A stretch of DNA of 64,000 nt from Spisula solida (GCA_947247005.1 OX365944.1:19877501-19941500), one strand, 5' to 3'; shown: positions 27,701-36,724, counted from the first letter of the stretch. Made by a program: numbers and translations. The notes: generated by a model not told the origin, from the sequence alone.

Positions 27701-30700
27701 TAATAAGGGTAATTTATTGGTATTAAATCGATCGTATTTGGGCTGCTGTTTTGACATTAGGCTGTTTACTCTGAATCACACAACATTCCTGGGCGTATAC
27801 TTTTTATATTAGTCACCTGTTTTCAAAAGTTTCAAATCTTTTAGGCAGTCCATCTAAGTCACCAATGTTGCTTTTATACTTGATTCGATGCGTGCTGGAT
27901 GTATAAGTTCGGGACGCGGAAAGTGGAAGGGTTTTCCATCAAACTGATAGAGTTTCCTAATTTAAGATGCACCATTGTGAGAACGTTGTAAGAGCTATGA
28001 AGCATGACTTATCAGTATTTCACAATTCTTTCTACGATCACGTCAGATCGTTAGATTGTGGGTCTGGAAAACCGTTTGAAGTGAACGTTAGTAAGATTTG
28101 ATACAAAGATTAAGAATGAAAAACTAGTGAATGAATGTTGATATATGCCATAGTACGACAAGAAACATGGTCATAAATCTACAAAATTTGCTTGTTGGAA
28201 ATTTCAGGAGATTAAGTAAAAAGATAGTCAGACCCTGTCTGGATTTTAAGTTGTTTTCATCATCTATAGTAGTTAAGTTAGGACGTGTTCTTGTTAATCT
28301 TACAATGATAAGGCGATACTTGTTACTTTCTCGTATTATTGCCAAGCAGTAGCGACTATGACATCCGTCTCATGCATAACAATACTACTTATCTAACAGA
28401 ATCGGTTAAATCTTCCGAAAACTAACACAACAAAAATACGGCAGGCATGAATTCAGGTACTGATGCAATTTATGTGTTCTGCTATGTTCATCTTCATTCA
28501 GGTTTTAGTACTCCTCGTTTACTTTAATACCTATTTCGGTGGAGCAACATCTAATTTTTCTGGTGTTAATGAACATGCAATGCAGTTTTAACCAACATCT
28601 ATGTATGTGGTACTTTCTAACACTAAGTTTATAAAGAGTGTGTTTGTCCCATTTGTATGGATGGCTCCTTGACTTTTTAAAAAAATAAATTACAAAGGTC
28701 GAGTTAGAAATGGCTTAGACATTGTGCTTGGCCTCCCATGATGAAAGGTTGCATAAACATAACCATACACAAAGAAGGTAACCGCGGAAAAAGCAACATT
28801 ATACAAAACAGGCATTGTATATAATGCTTGAGTGTGGATGGATAGAAATACGTTCTCTTTAAAGATTATAGAAACTCCGCTGTTCTCTCACCACTTGCAT
28901 ATCCCCATGAATCATTTCTTGTTATAATCACAGACAGTGTGCATCGATCTTTTTTCATTTTCTTCCCAATACAACTTCTTGGACGAGCTAGAATCAATCT
29001 CCGTATAAAACCGTGTGATAAGCATTCATTGTAAAGTAAAGTCGATAATTGTCTAGAATGACTTGTTTATTACTTCACAAAGGCAAACAATGAGGGGAAA
29101 GAAAAACAAATTGCTAAATTAATATTCAGTACATTAATCAAATGATCGGACCGGGATAATTATCTGCTGCTGATCGGTAACAGAATGGATACGACCTAAC
29201 ACGATAATGTAGTTATTTTAGCGCCTTCAGTGGCCGCTTTTATGTCATGGGGTGGCTTTCTATCCCGATACGACATACATGTTTACTTCTGCCTTATATG
29301 CTCGTGTCTTGGTTTCTGTCTTTCATTCTTTGCAGTATTTACTTTTTAAAACTTTTGCATGGATTTAGTGACTCCATCAAATGACCTTTATTTACCCTTT
29401 TTGTAATGTGTATTATTGATGTGTTTGATATTGTCTATATACGGACAGACATTTGTATGAGTATACATTGTTCTTCAGAACCAAAGCTAGAACAAAGCAA
29501 ATTGCCACGTATTTCATGATTTAGAATAAGAACTGTGCGGTTTGTGTGTGACCTGACGAACCGTATTATGTTTCAAATATATAGGGTTGCTCGTTTTTGT
29601 TTTAATTGCTGCATGTAAGTAAAATCAGAAAGTATGACTAGTTACCTGGCCAGATCATGTTTGTATTGAATTGAAGCGGTTTGATTAAACAATAGCGGAA
29701 TTATTCCAAATGACTGACTGCATTGTTTTAAGTTTGGCTGAAGAAAGTGATCGAATTGATAAGCATGTTTTATATATTTTATCTTGTCAAACTGATCGCC
29801 TTAGATAACATAGAAACTCATACATTCTTTCCCTGCTCCTTTGTTTAAACGATTGTGGGGTATGCCATAAAGGATTCTATTACCGTTCTTAATTTACTTA
29901 CATTTAAACAACGATCTTTGACATCTCTTTGAAGAACATTTGCTTTTGAACATCAAAACGAATATATAGTTTTTTTTGTTCTGACGTGTGGCCAATTTTA
30001 CTTTCACTCGGTACCATGGCTTAGTTTTGTGCAGATTCTACGCGTTGTATTATGGGTTGAATTGGTCATTAAATACTGTATATAGCGCACAGACAATAAA
30101 ACCCATAAAATGTACTCTTACAAAATATGATGTTCGGGATTTTGTTTTAAAACGAAGAAAGTTCGAACAAAATTGCAATTCATTATTGAGTAGAATTAGT
30201 ATAGCCGAATTTTGTACTGTGAATATGTCCCATGTTTTGTAGTGTTATTTTGGTAATGTCGATTGTCTCCAATGTGAATGCATTTTTGCCCTTGTTTGTT
30301 GGTGATTTGTGTTTGCCACAATGTCTTTTCGCACATGCTAGTTTAAGTAATGTTTTCTTAAACTTTCATTAAATGACCCCACTTGTGTAGCTTATTCGTT
30401 TATAAGCTGTGTTAAACATTACGGAATGTGATATATTTTGTATCCATTTTCAGGTAACACAAACGGTGAATATTACCAAACGTCTGTGCCATACACGCAA
30501 TACAACACAAATCTATACAGTGATCCTCAATGGGCGGCCGCTGTCAGATACGGACCCAGTGGAATTATAAGTAAGTATATCTGTATATTCCTTATTCAAC
30601 ACAATACATCAACGCATGTAATACAACTCATAACCACAAACGTATTGCTGATGTAATTTCAAATAACATTATAATTATCTTTAAAAACATATTTTGTACA

Positions 30701-31996
30701 TCACTCATATGATAAAGGTACTTTCAAACGAATGTGATTAGCGCGTGCTTACAAACGAAATTATCCAAACAGAAAACATATTTCCAATGTCAACGAAACT
30801 ATTACAATAAGTAAAGCAGAATGACTGGCCTGGTTTTATATAAAGGTTAACAACAAATTCATTAACCATATTATGATTTTTAGTAATATTGTATTAATAA
30901 TCATAGCATGTTTGATTGGCCATGTTATCATACTACGCCGCTCTGCGCCATTAAGGTCTATTGGTCTCATCCACCTGGTTGAGTAAGCATAGTTTGGTGT
31001 ATGTTAGACTATGGACGCATGAAAGCATACATGTAGATTACTATTGGAAGTTACGTTACGTGTGTATGCGCTTGATTACATCTTGAAGTAAATAACAGAA
31101 TTTTCAAAAAATAATGTTTTGTAATATCTTCACATAATGGGATCTTAACAACCGAAACTTCATAAACTTTCTGTATCCAATCACTATACAATCGCAATGT
31201 AGCTGAATTATTACCCCCAAAACAATCCAATTTCACAAAAATATATGATACAAAAATATCATTACGGATTACGGCAAAGCGTGACCATACAAATCAAAAT
31301 AAATTGTTCAAGACAAAGCGATAATTTCTGGCAAGATATGAATTCACTGACATATGAGATTTGGCCGGAAGTAGAAACAATAAATAATCTCAGCAGACGA
31401 CATAACTTCCCATCAATCTGCATCAGAATAATTTGGTTTTCTTAAGGCACGAGAGCAAAGTAATACAAATCCAATCATATAGGGACTTATATATGCGTAG
31501 TTTCATTGTTTTATGGGCCGCAAGCTGCGAAAATGGATTAGGTGTGTTTTATGATGCGCTGATCATATCCCAAACTTTTATTCCCCGACAATGGAATCAT
31601 GACTTTTATAACTGCTTTGAGGGGAGAATTAACACAGTCTCTGATCCAGACCTGCGCTGCGTTCTTAAGACGTTACAAACTTTTTATAGTCTCCCTTGTT
31701 GGACTAAAACTTGATTACTTAGAAGTTAGGTTACACTACATTTCTTCTTAGAAGTTTCACAATGTATTGGTTGACACTTCAGGCCAACATTTTTATATGA
31801 TTACGCTTACAACATCAGAAATAACATAACATTTTGATAACATTGTCTTTTATATTGCTTACCTTGCGTGTTGCAATAATTATATTGTTTTTGTTTTGTA
31901 GACCCCCAATACTACTATCAACCAAATTCTGGATCGTCTGTAAGAACGGAACAATCTGTGACCGCTGGAGTTCCTGCAAGTCCAGAAAAGTCATAA
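661..31996 (+). CDS. Pax2/5/8: Pax2/5/8 paired-box transcription factor (spliced, whole gene)
   Basis: Nuclear DNA-binding regulator of the Pax2/5/8 class. Known family roles include development of sensory organs, nervous system and excretory organs; in molluscs roles in eye, statocyst and mantle have been studied. The model joins one of two first exons (661-748 or 4430-4613) to 6576-6741, 11223-11420, 17292-17500, 19737-19807, 20409-20700, 21192-21266, 23980-24168, 25352-25462, 30454-30570 and 31902-31996. All introns are GT-AG and the phases match at every junction. With exon 1b the CDS is 1707 nt (568 aa plus stop); with exon 1a it is 1611 nt (536 aa plus stop). The paired domain starts at [19 protein letters not shown], which separates it from Pax1/9 (which has a GEVNQ-type start), Pax6 and Pax3/7. 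An octapeptide YSINAIMG follows. I could not recognise the partial homeodomain typical of vertebrate Pax2/5/8 in any exon. The C-terminus is rich in Tyr, Pro and Gln, as expected for a transactivation/inhibitory region. Confidence 0.96.
755..4429. other. Pax2/5/8 intron 1, distal part
   Basis: About 3.7 kb of AT-rich intron between the two alternative first exons. I see no coding exon, RNA gene or clear mobile element. The promoter of the exon 1b transcript should lie toward its right end; a short (TTTA)n run sits at about 4364-4385, just before exon 1b. Confidence 0.5.
4430..4613 (+). CDS. Pax2/5/8: Pax2/5/8 exon 1b (proximal alternative first coding exon)
   Basis: An open frame starts at ATG 4430 ([13 protein letters not shown]...) or at the internal ATG 4436. 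It is Pro/Tyr/Gln-rich and ends ...GNFMDG at a donor GTAGGT at 4614. The last base G plus GT from exon 2 makes Gly, giving the familiar [10 protein letters not shown] start of a Pax2/5/8 paired domain. Phase 1 matches exon 2. With this exon the protein is 568 aa. No in-frame stop lies just upstream, so a short N-terminal extension or a GTG start at 4412 cannot be excluded. ATG 4430/4436 is preferred because animal initiation normally uses ATG. Confidence 0.78.
4616..6575. other. Pax2/5/8 intron 1, proximal part
   Basis: Two kilobases of AT-rich intron between exon 1b and exon 2. Short open frames occur but lack family similarity and splice context. The acceptor for exon 2 is a pyrimidine tract ending TTTGCAG at 6575. 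Confidence 0.5.
6576..6741 (+). CDS. Pax2/5/8: Pax2/5/8 exon 2: PAI subdomain of the paired domain
   Basis: Encodes the N-terminal half of the paired domain from [19 protein letters not shown] through [20 protein letters not shown] to [11 protein letters not shown]. This is the beta-hairpin plus the first helix-turn-helix that makes most minor- and major-groove contacts. The exon is 166 nt, enters in phase 1 and leaves in phase 2 (AG|GTATGG). The only obvious deviation from the usual sequence is Thr where vertebrates have Gln in ELAHxGVRPC. Confidence 0.98.
6742..11222. other. Pax2/5/8 intron 2
   Basis: A 4.5 kb intron splitting the paired domain at the conserved GR|YYETGS position. It holds one short direct-repeat pair (annotated separately) and otherwise no recognised gene or element. 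Introns of Pax genes often carry enhancers, but I cannot identify one by eye. Confidence 0.55.
8126..8432 (+). repeat. 62-bp direct repeat pair flanking about 180 bp
   Basis: Positions 8126-8187 and 8371-8432 match over 62 bp with two differences. Both contain the core GTGCAATATCTTA and end TTTTTGCATGGTCCTA. The arrangement (short near-identical direct repeats around a different internal sequence) resembles a very small LTR-like or duplicated element, but no LTR ends, primer site or target duplication is visible. Confidence 0.75.
11223..11420 (+). CDS. Pax2/5/8: Pax2/5/8 exon 3: RED subdomain of the paired domain
   Basis: Encodes [19 protein letters not shown], then [16 protein letters not shown] and VPSVSSINR: the linker and C-terminal helix-turn-helix of the paired domain. 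The exon is 198 nt and symmetric (phase 2-2). The acceptor is TTCAG at 11222 and the donor AG|GTAAGT at 11421. The linker [16 protein letters not shown] is the classic Pax2/5/8 form. Confidence 0.98.
12907..13215. mobile_element. MITE-like element with about 30-bp terminal inverted repeats and G/C homopolymers
   Basis: The left end (ATGCACCTACCAATG, then TTTTCCCCCAGGAGG) is matched in inverse by the right end (CCTGGGGGAAAACATTG, then ATAGGTGCAT). Next to the termini sit a run of 16 G (12935-12950) and a run of C (about 13179-13190). The interior contains several degenerate copies of a motif with AAATTCCC and GTCAAAAT. The interior is much more GC-rich than the surrounding intron. An open frame of 111 codons here is an artefact of that composition. 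The family is unrecognised; the structure is that of a non-autonomous DNA element. Confidence 0.75.
14528..14625 (+). repeat. Two-copy tandem duplication, period 59 bp
   Basis: The blocks beginning TGATACATGAT at 14528 and 14587 both continue to GGTTGCACACCAT with a few changes between. The first copy is followed by CGACAAGAACCA and then the second copy begins, so this is a simple local duplication. Confidence 0.65.
17292..17500 (+). CDS. Pax2/5/8: Pax2/5/8 exon 4: end of paired domain and octapeptide
   Basis: Begins by completing Arg (SSINR) and continues [13 protein letters not shown], the end of the paired domain. A Gly/Ser-rich spacer and the octapeptide YSINAIMG (17404-17427) follow; this is the Groucho-recruiting repressor motif, usually YSINGILG in this class. 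The exon ends with GTKRKLDDN, a basic patch comparable to the KRKRDE stretch after the octapeptide in vertebrate Pax2/5/8. It is 209 nt, phase 2 to 1, with donor G|GTACGT. Confidence 0.95.
17501..19736. other. Pax2/5/8 intron 4
   Basis: A 2.2 kb intron. A partial-homeodomain exon, if present, would be expected around here. I found no frame with a recognisable homeodomain helix flanked by splice sites. A degenerate short repeat occupies about 17525-17635. Confidence 0.45.
17525..17635 (+). repeat. Degenerate short tandem repeat (about 27 bp, 3-4 copies)
   Basis: The motif GAGACCGTTG or its variants (GAGACCGTCG, GAGACTGTTG, GGACCGTTTG) recurs every 25-30 bp, each time followed by a T-rich stretch containing CTTTT. 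The copies are eroded, so this is an old minisatellite-like tract. Confidence 0.5.
19737..19807 (+). CDS. Pax2/5/8: Pax2/5/8 exon 5: small Asn-rich exon
   Basis: The 71-nt exon encodes [13 protein letters not shown] and then an Asn-rich stretch ending NNME. The acceptor is TTTTCAG at 19736. The donor that keeps the frame is GAG|GTTTGT at 19808, a weak site. A better-looking GTATGT lies four bases further on, but its use would shift the frame and reach a stop within exon 6 after five codons. Phase 1 in, phase 0 out. Confidence 0.82.
19808..20408. other. Pax2/5/8 intron 5
   Basis: A 0.6 kb AT-rich intron ending CTTCCAG at 20408. Nothing else is recognised. Confidence 0.7.
20409..20700 (+). CDS. 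Pax2/5/8: Pax2/5/8 exon 6: Pro/Gln/Ser-rich region
   Basis: At 292 nt this is the largest coding exon. It begins [16 protein letters not shown] and continues through a Pro-, Tyr- and Gln-rich region containing [14 protein letters not shown]. The IKQE segment is compatible with a SUMOylation consensus (hydrophobic-K-x-E), as in many activators; that reading is inference from motif shape alone. The donor G|GTAGAT gives phase 1 out. The sequence aligns with the post-octapeptide region of other Pax2/5/8 proteins only loosely. Confidence 0.92.
20701..21191. other. Pax2/5/8 intron 6
   Basis: A 0.5 kb AT-rich intron; acceptor TTTCCAG at 21191. Nothing else is recognised. Confidence 0.7.
21192..21266 (+). 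CDS. Pax2/5/8: Pax2/5/8 exon 7: 25-codon cassette
   Basis: Exactly 75 nt, phase 1 to 1. It encodes [19 protein letters not shown] and then QSNDYE, with strong splice sites (TTTCCAG in, G|GTAAGA out). It is polar, with no domain. Symmetry means it can be included or skipped without changing the frame. Confidence 0.85.
21267..23979. other. Pax2/5/8 intron 7
   Basis: A 2.7 kb AT-rich intron. A 64-codon open frame near 22.1-22.3 kb has no homology I recognise and no clear splice sites. No mobile element is recognised. Confidence 0.5.
23980..24168 (+). CDS. Pax2/5/8: Pax2/5/8 exon 8: Ser/Thr/Asn-rich cassette
   Basis: 189 nt, phase 1 to 1. It encodes [11 protein letters not shown] followed by a Ser/Asn tract and a proline-directed stretch ([20 protein letters not shown]). 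The several S/T-P sites are potential targets of proline-directed kinases (inference). Acceptor TTTTCAG, donor A|GTAAGA. Confidence 0.92.
24169..25351. other. Pax2/5/8 intron 8
   Basis: A 1.2 kb AT-rich intron. Longer open frames overlapping exon 9 (25108-25602) are read-through of intron and exon and are not separate genes. Confidence 0.65.
25352..25462 (+). CDS. Pax2/5/8: Pax2/5/8 exon 9: 37-codon cassette
   Basis: 111 nt, phase 1 to 1. It encodes [16 protein letters not shown], then [19 protein letters not shown]. Acceptor ATTTCAG, donor G|GTAAGT. It is small, hydrophobic and Pro-rich, and forms part of the C-terminal regulatory region. Confidence 0.92.
25463..30453. other. Pax2/5/8 intron 9
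   Basis: A 5 kb AT-rich intron. The several short open frames on both strands show no family features. No repeat or RNA gene is recognised by eye. Confidence 0.5.
30454..30570 (+). CDS. Pax2/5/8: Pax2/5/8 exon 10: Tyr-rich transactivation cassette
   Basis: 117 nt, phase 1 to 1. It encodes [19 protein letters not shown], then [17 protein letters not shown]. Its spacing of Tyr and the Trp recall the C-terminal activation segment of vertebrate Pax2/5/8 (a YTAYNEAW-like block); that alignment is by eye. Acceptor TTTTCAG, donor A|GTAAGT. Confidence 0.92.
   Translation, partial: VTQTVNITKRLCHTRNTTQIYTVILNGRPLSDTDPVEL
30571..31901. other. Pax2/5/8 intron 10
   Basis: A 1.3 kb intron ending TTTTGTAG at 31901. 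An open frame of 93 codons at 31433-31714 has no recognisable similarity. Confidence 0.6.
31902..31996 (+). CDS. Pax2/5/8: Pax2/5/8 exon 11: C-terminus and stop
   Basis: Encodes [13 protein letters not shown] and on to PASPEKS followed by TAA at 31994-31996. The YYYQ resembles the SPYYYS near the C-terminus of vertebrate Pax2/5/8. The frame closes here without any adjustment, which supports the whole exon model. Confidence 0.93.
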
Positions 31997-32120
31997 GAGC
32001 AATATCCTCCACTTCTGTGTACGATGAGTGCCATAGACAATTGCGAACATGTGACTTTTCAAATTCAAGCACTTGTGTGACACTGATGTTTATTTATCAA
32101 GAATTGTTATGATCCTGCTT

Positions 32121-32126
32121 AATAAA
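32121..32126 (+). promoter_or_regulatory. Candidate proximal poly(A) signal AATAAA
   Basis: Canonical hexamer 125 nt downstream of the Pax2/5/8 stop codon. Such hexamers are common in AT-rich DNA, so its use is not certain. Confidence 0.45.
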
Positions 32127-32954
32127 TAAGTGTTCATGTGACGTTGCTTACATAGATATCAAGAGCTCAAGCGATCATTTCGGAGATTATCAAGGGTCCG
32201 CGATTGCTGCTGAACATTTCTGCTGATATTTTAAGGTATGCATAGACAAGTGTGACGGTCTATTTAAAGACTTATGGATCATTCGATCGAATTTGTAAAA
32301 TGTTTTAACTTGGTGCACAGGACTGGAGGCCTGGACGAAAATACGCATATGATCCAGCTTTCTGTTCGTATGGATGTTCTGAAAGTGACAATATAAATGA
32401 ATGTAAGTTTCATTGACCTCTGAAAACAATGCTCATACTTGAAGAATCCGTACAACATGACGCCATTTTCTGGCCCAGAACGAGGCTCTGGAATTTTGAG
32501 AAATAGGTGGAAGGAAGTTGTAAAATCTGTCAGATGTTTTAATACAATAAGATCTGAAGACACATATTTGTTTACATTTGTACATATTCACGTTGTGTAT
32601 ATCATACAATTTTATGTATATTTTATAAATTTGCAATTCACTTGCAATGATACAGTACCTACATATACTCAATTTTAAACATAATATAGTTATATTGTCT
32701 TGATATGTGAGCAGATTAAGCTATGGTTAGATGTGCTTTATATTTTCTGACTTACACTATGAGTTTTGTCTTGTGTTCTTAGAATTTTGATAGTGTTCTT
32801 ATATGTGTGTGTGTTTGTTTGTTTCGTATGCTTGCGTGAATGTATCTTATGTCATGTCTTTTGTTAACAATTATTGAGAGATTTTATAACCATGTTGACA
32901 GTGTTTGTTAGTCCGCACATGAAGTTAAACTTAAAGTTTGTGTATACTCTAGCT

Positions 32955-33086
32955 TAAACCACAGGTAACTATATCATTAATAAAGAGTAAATAAAAAAAA
33001 AAATTTTATAACATTTATAATATCTAAGATAACATAAATTTTGTAAAAGAAACTTTTTATCAATGATACAGTCACCTGTGGCTCAA
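32955..33086. mobile_element. Small MITE-like element with ACCACAGGT termini
   Basis: The left arm starts ACCACAGGTAACTATATC. The right arm, reversed, reads GCCACAGGTGACTGTATC and continues TTGATAAA, so about 30 bp are inverted around an AT-rich centre. Related single arms occur at 45689-45723 and 48946-48982, which shows a dispersed family. The superfamily is not recognised. Confidence 0.7.
32979..32984 (+). promoter_or_regulatory. Candidate distal poly(A) signal AATAAA inside an inverted-repeat element
   Basis: The hexamer lies in the left arm of the small inverted-repeat element at 32955-33086 and is followed by an A-rich run. If used, the transposon end supplies the polyadenylation signal. 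Confidence 0.4.
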
Positions 33087-34356
33087 ACAACAACATAATT
33101 CTACACATTGAATTTAAAAAAAAAATGGCAATTCGGGCTATATTTTAATAATTTCTTGATTTGTCGATATAATACGTAAATGTAAGCAATTCTAATTTTG
33201 TTTTGTTTGCGATATATTTATCTGAGGCATTAAATTAAATTATATTTCTAAATTTAATTAGGATTTAATCAAGTTATATGTGAATGTCTAGTCCCTGTTT
33301 CTTCTGTAACATGACGTGTATATACGTGTAATAGTGTATTGAAGTGTTTTGGGTGACTGGCTTTGTGTGTGTTATGTCTGCACTTATTTTTTTTATTTTT
33401 TTATACGAATGAAACATTATATTTCAATGGTGTACATGGTCGTATGTCTGTTGTTTCAAGTCCCGTTTGTGAATTTAAGACATCGTTACATTAATTTCAA
33501 GAATATACCATTTTACTTTCTCATAATTATGGTTCATTTCACTATAAAGTTGTGTATTGTGCAGAATATGCCAAACAATATACATATTTGTGCTATATCT
33601 TTACTTACAAATCTCACTTGTAATAGAAACGAAACCCAATAGTCATTTTCGTACAAAGAGGAAAATCTTGTGATACGTTTGACTATACCAATTGTAACCA
33701 CACATTTAGTGCTATCTTTGTTATATTTTGTGAAAACTTACATAAACACTTTACTTTAAAATACATAATACAAGACAATAATGAAATAACCACTATTTGG
33801 ATTGAGAATATCAATGCGTTTATATAAACATGACATGAGGATGTTTTTATCATGACAAGTTATGTCTCGACTTTTAAATTTATGTATTGCATATCATATG
33901 TTTTTGTTGTTCGTTTGTTGTTTCATGTATTATTTCTCCGACATTCACCATATCTCTCGTACACACGTTATAGCTCATTTTCCCTTCCCACATATTCTGA
34001 CGTGTGTCTCCTGCTTTAACCAAGTATTCCTCAATGTGTCTTAGAGGGCTGCTGTGACAAATTACTATTAAAACTTTTGTTTTATATATAAACCAGTGTT
34101 TGGTATTCAAACAATATTTTTTTACTTTTAAAGTCACAAAGTATGTTTAGGGTACATTACAGATTTCTTTACTCTACCTGAACAAATTAATTTTAAGATG
34201 ACATGTTATTATTTTTAATAAAATGAGCACTTACATGATTATCAAACTGTCAGGACAGCCCCTTGATTTGTTCTGTTTGTTCAAGGAAAACAATTCTCAT
34301 ATGAAGACCTAATTCATTTTACACTCAACATTTTACAAAACATTCATTATACTTAG
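33087..34356. other. Intergenic, no gene seen
   Basis: AT-rich DNA after the Pax2/5/8 3' end. Open frames on both strands (for example 33349-33642) are low-complexity translations with no domain. Confidence 0.5.
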
Positions 34357-34512
34357 CTTAGAATATAACCTACATTATGAGCCAATGAAAACGCCGAATT
34401 TTGGCGGTTAAATGAAAATTTAATCATTAAAATTTTCTCTTCACAGACTTGACGTCATGCGTTGGCGCTACTTTCTATCGGCCAACCAGAAAGCAGAATG
34501 TTATATTCTAAG
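34357..34512. mobile_element. Short inverted-repeat element (156 bp)
   Basis: CTTAGAATATAAC at 34357-34369 is repeated in exact inverse at 34500-34512. The interior holds CGCCGAATTTTGGCG and TTGACGTCATGCG. It abuts the large hairpin at 34514. Thirteen-bp termini are short, so a MITE assignment is tentative; together with the hairpin it may form one composite element. Confidence 0.5.
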
Positions 34513-34513
34513 T

Positions 34514-34613
34514 TAGTTAGAACATATTAAGTAAATTTTAATGACTAAAAAGGACTCGCGAAGCGAAGCGAGTCCTTTTTAGTCATTAAAATTTACTTAA
34601 TATGTTCTAACTA
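34514..34613. repeat. Perfect 46-bp inverted repeat (hairpin, 8-nt loop)
   Basis: Positions 34514-34559 and 34568-34613 are exact reverse complements, separated by GAAGCGAA. The centre reads GGACTCGCGAAGCGAAGCG and then AGTCC; the outer parts are AT-rich and end in TAGTTAGAAC. Exact identity over 46 bp implies recent origin or ongoing arm homogenisation. The type is unrecognised: it could be a fold-back transposon end or a palindrome grown by replication slippage. Confidence 0.95.
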
Positions 34614-36458
34614 TAACATAATTATACTTGATTCTCATCTAAGCTTGTTTCAACATTGTGCAATAAAAGAGCTGTTGAGTTTGTTTCACTGAACTGTTGT
34701 ATTTCAGTCACATTATGTGTTGAGGTAGATGCTGCATGTAGCACAATCAATCAGTAATTTTGTTTTCATGTGAAGGCCCAATGATAAGCCTTATATGTGC
34801 TACTGTTTGTCAAATTCTAAAATATCATTGGATATCTTTTCAAACATTCTATGTTTATCATATTTGGGAGGGACTTATCAACGAATGGTTTTTATTTCTT
34901 TCAGTTTGTAGGAAGTATCACCAGTAGGGAATTCCGTTCACATTTCGTAGATTTTATACAATGTTATATTTGTGATTGTAAACTAACCATGCCAAGGTGT
35001 TTCAGATGTGATCTCAGAAATTATTTTGTAGCGCTTTGCTTTCTCCGCTTCTCTCCAATACCTGTTGCTTTGTTATAAGATGTTTTCTATATAGACTACA
35101 TCGTTTATCTACTCTTTCTGTGTTGCTGTTCTTTCTTTGTGTTGTTTGCCAGGACAGAATTAAGAATATACTTAAGTACTTTGATGTCCAGTTCATTTGA
35201 ATGACTACCGTATGGCCTTTTTATACAACTTGACCAGAACAAAAGTGTATCAAATATGTTAACAACTAAATTTTTTTACTTTTTTAAGACATAACATTTG
35301 GAATTTCGCCGTTTGGCCATCGGCGCAATCATAATAACTTCGTTTAGAGAGGAACCACATTTGGAACTAGCCCAAGTTTTAACACTGAAGACTTACCATT
35401 ATAATACCTGTGTATGGATGTTAAGAATACTGAAAACTTACTTTTACAATAATCAACATACCCGAGCTAGTGTTTAAGAAATGTCTAAATTCATTATACA
35501 AGTAGTAATTGCATGTTTGAGCTACAATGAGACAACCTACTTAAGTATATTCATAGAGCTGATACAAGCCTGGCATGAAATGCAGTATAAATATCAGGGA
35601 GAGTGGAAATATTCAGTTGTCACGAATAGATATTCTTGCCGTTTTTGTTTGATATGACCTAGACTGCCTATTGAGTTCTACATCACAGCAGACTGGTGAT
35701 GGTAAACGTTATTGTTGATAAGATGACTGTTTATTGTCCAATATACGATGAACATACTATTTTATTACTGAGAAAAATACACATTTATTTTATAGATGTT
35801 TCAGAAATATTATGTAAAAGTCATTTTTCTTACTGAAATGTTTTGCACAAATTTTATGAAAAGTCTGTATCGTTTTATACGTACCAAAAATGATATCATA
35901 TTTTGTCGGCAGTATCATCAATTTCACACTCTGCTGCAATATGGTTTCATTAACGTTGTCTTGGTACATACAATGTTATTATCTAAAGTGCTACTTTTTA
36001 TGAAAACTATAATGTTGTACATATACAATTTTATATCAATATAGAAAGATATGATCTTGAACCGGTTATATCTCTGAGATTTAAAATATATGATAGGAGA
36101 TATACTACGAACCTTAAATAGTTCGTTATCGTGGTAACATATTATTCACACAGATGTCTGTCATATTGTCATATGATTTTAAAAAATACAATTTTGTTAC
36201 ATTGAATACTGGTCGTTTATACGGTTTCATTTTATTCCCCTCTTCCCCATTGTTAACCGATTGAAGGAAAGTGTGATAGTGGCTATGATAGTGTTGCTGA
36301 TTGTTATCAGCGTATAAAATACGGGTAACCTTGACTTTCCTTCCCATACAGTTGCATACATTAAGGTGTTTGCTAGTTTGATCGGAGTATATCATACAGC
36401 AGACACGTGTAAAATGACAAAAGAAAATACTGCTAAAGTTTTATAGCGAAATTGTGTG
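34614..36458. other. Intergenic, no gene seen
   Basis: AT-rich DNA with scattered short open frames and no recognised gene, RNA or element. Confidence 0.5.
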
Positions 36459-36560
36459 TGGCACGGTGGTCGAGTGGATAATGCTGCTAACTACAAATCG
36501 CGAGGCACCTGGTTTGAGTCTTGACTGGGACACTTGGGTTTTTTCTGAAACGCTTTATTT
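36459..36560 (+). mobile_element. tRNA-derived SINE head
   Basis: GGCACGGTGGTCGAGTGGAT resembles a pol III A box region (TGGTCGAGTGG), and CTGGTTTGAGTCTTG about 50 bp later resembles a B box. Acceptor-stem pairing is poor and no CCA-compatible end exists, so this is a SINE or tRNA pseudogene. The tail probably continues toward 36670 but has no clear end. Confidence 0.55.
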
Positions 36561-36724
36561 TGTTTCTCACAAAACTAGAGAGAGAATTGAGATGAACTAG
36601 TTGGTAACACGGAGGTAGTATCACCTATGTCGGTGCTGCATATTGGGCATGTTAAAGAAATAAGGAGTATATGTGTAAAGAGCTACATTTCTTATACTAC
36701 ACAACTATCTGTCACTTCCGTCGA

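Larger units (their letters stand above)
31997..32990 (+). other. Pax2/5/8 3' UTR (probable)
   Basis: Non-coding sequence after the stop. AATAAA occurs at 32121 and again at 32979, so short (about 150 nt) and long (about 1 kb) 3' UTRs are both possible. GT-rich stretches such as TGTGTGTGTTTGTTTG near 32804-32821 could serve as downstream elements or be part of the UTR. The exact end is not determined. Confidence 0.55.

Noticed and set aside
31433..32112. Extra exons or a second gene at the Pax2/5/8 3' end
   Set aside because: The frames overlap exon 11 in other phases and lack splice signals; the Pax frame ends cleanly at 31996.
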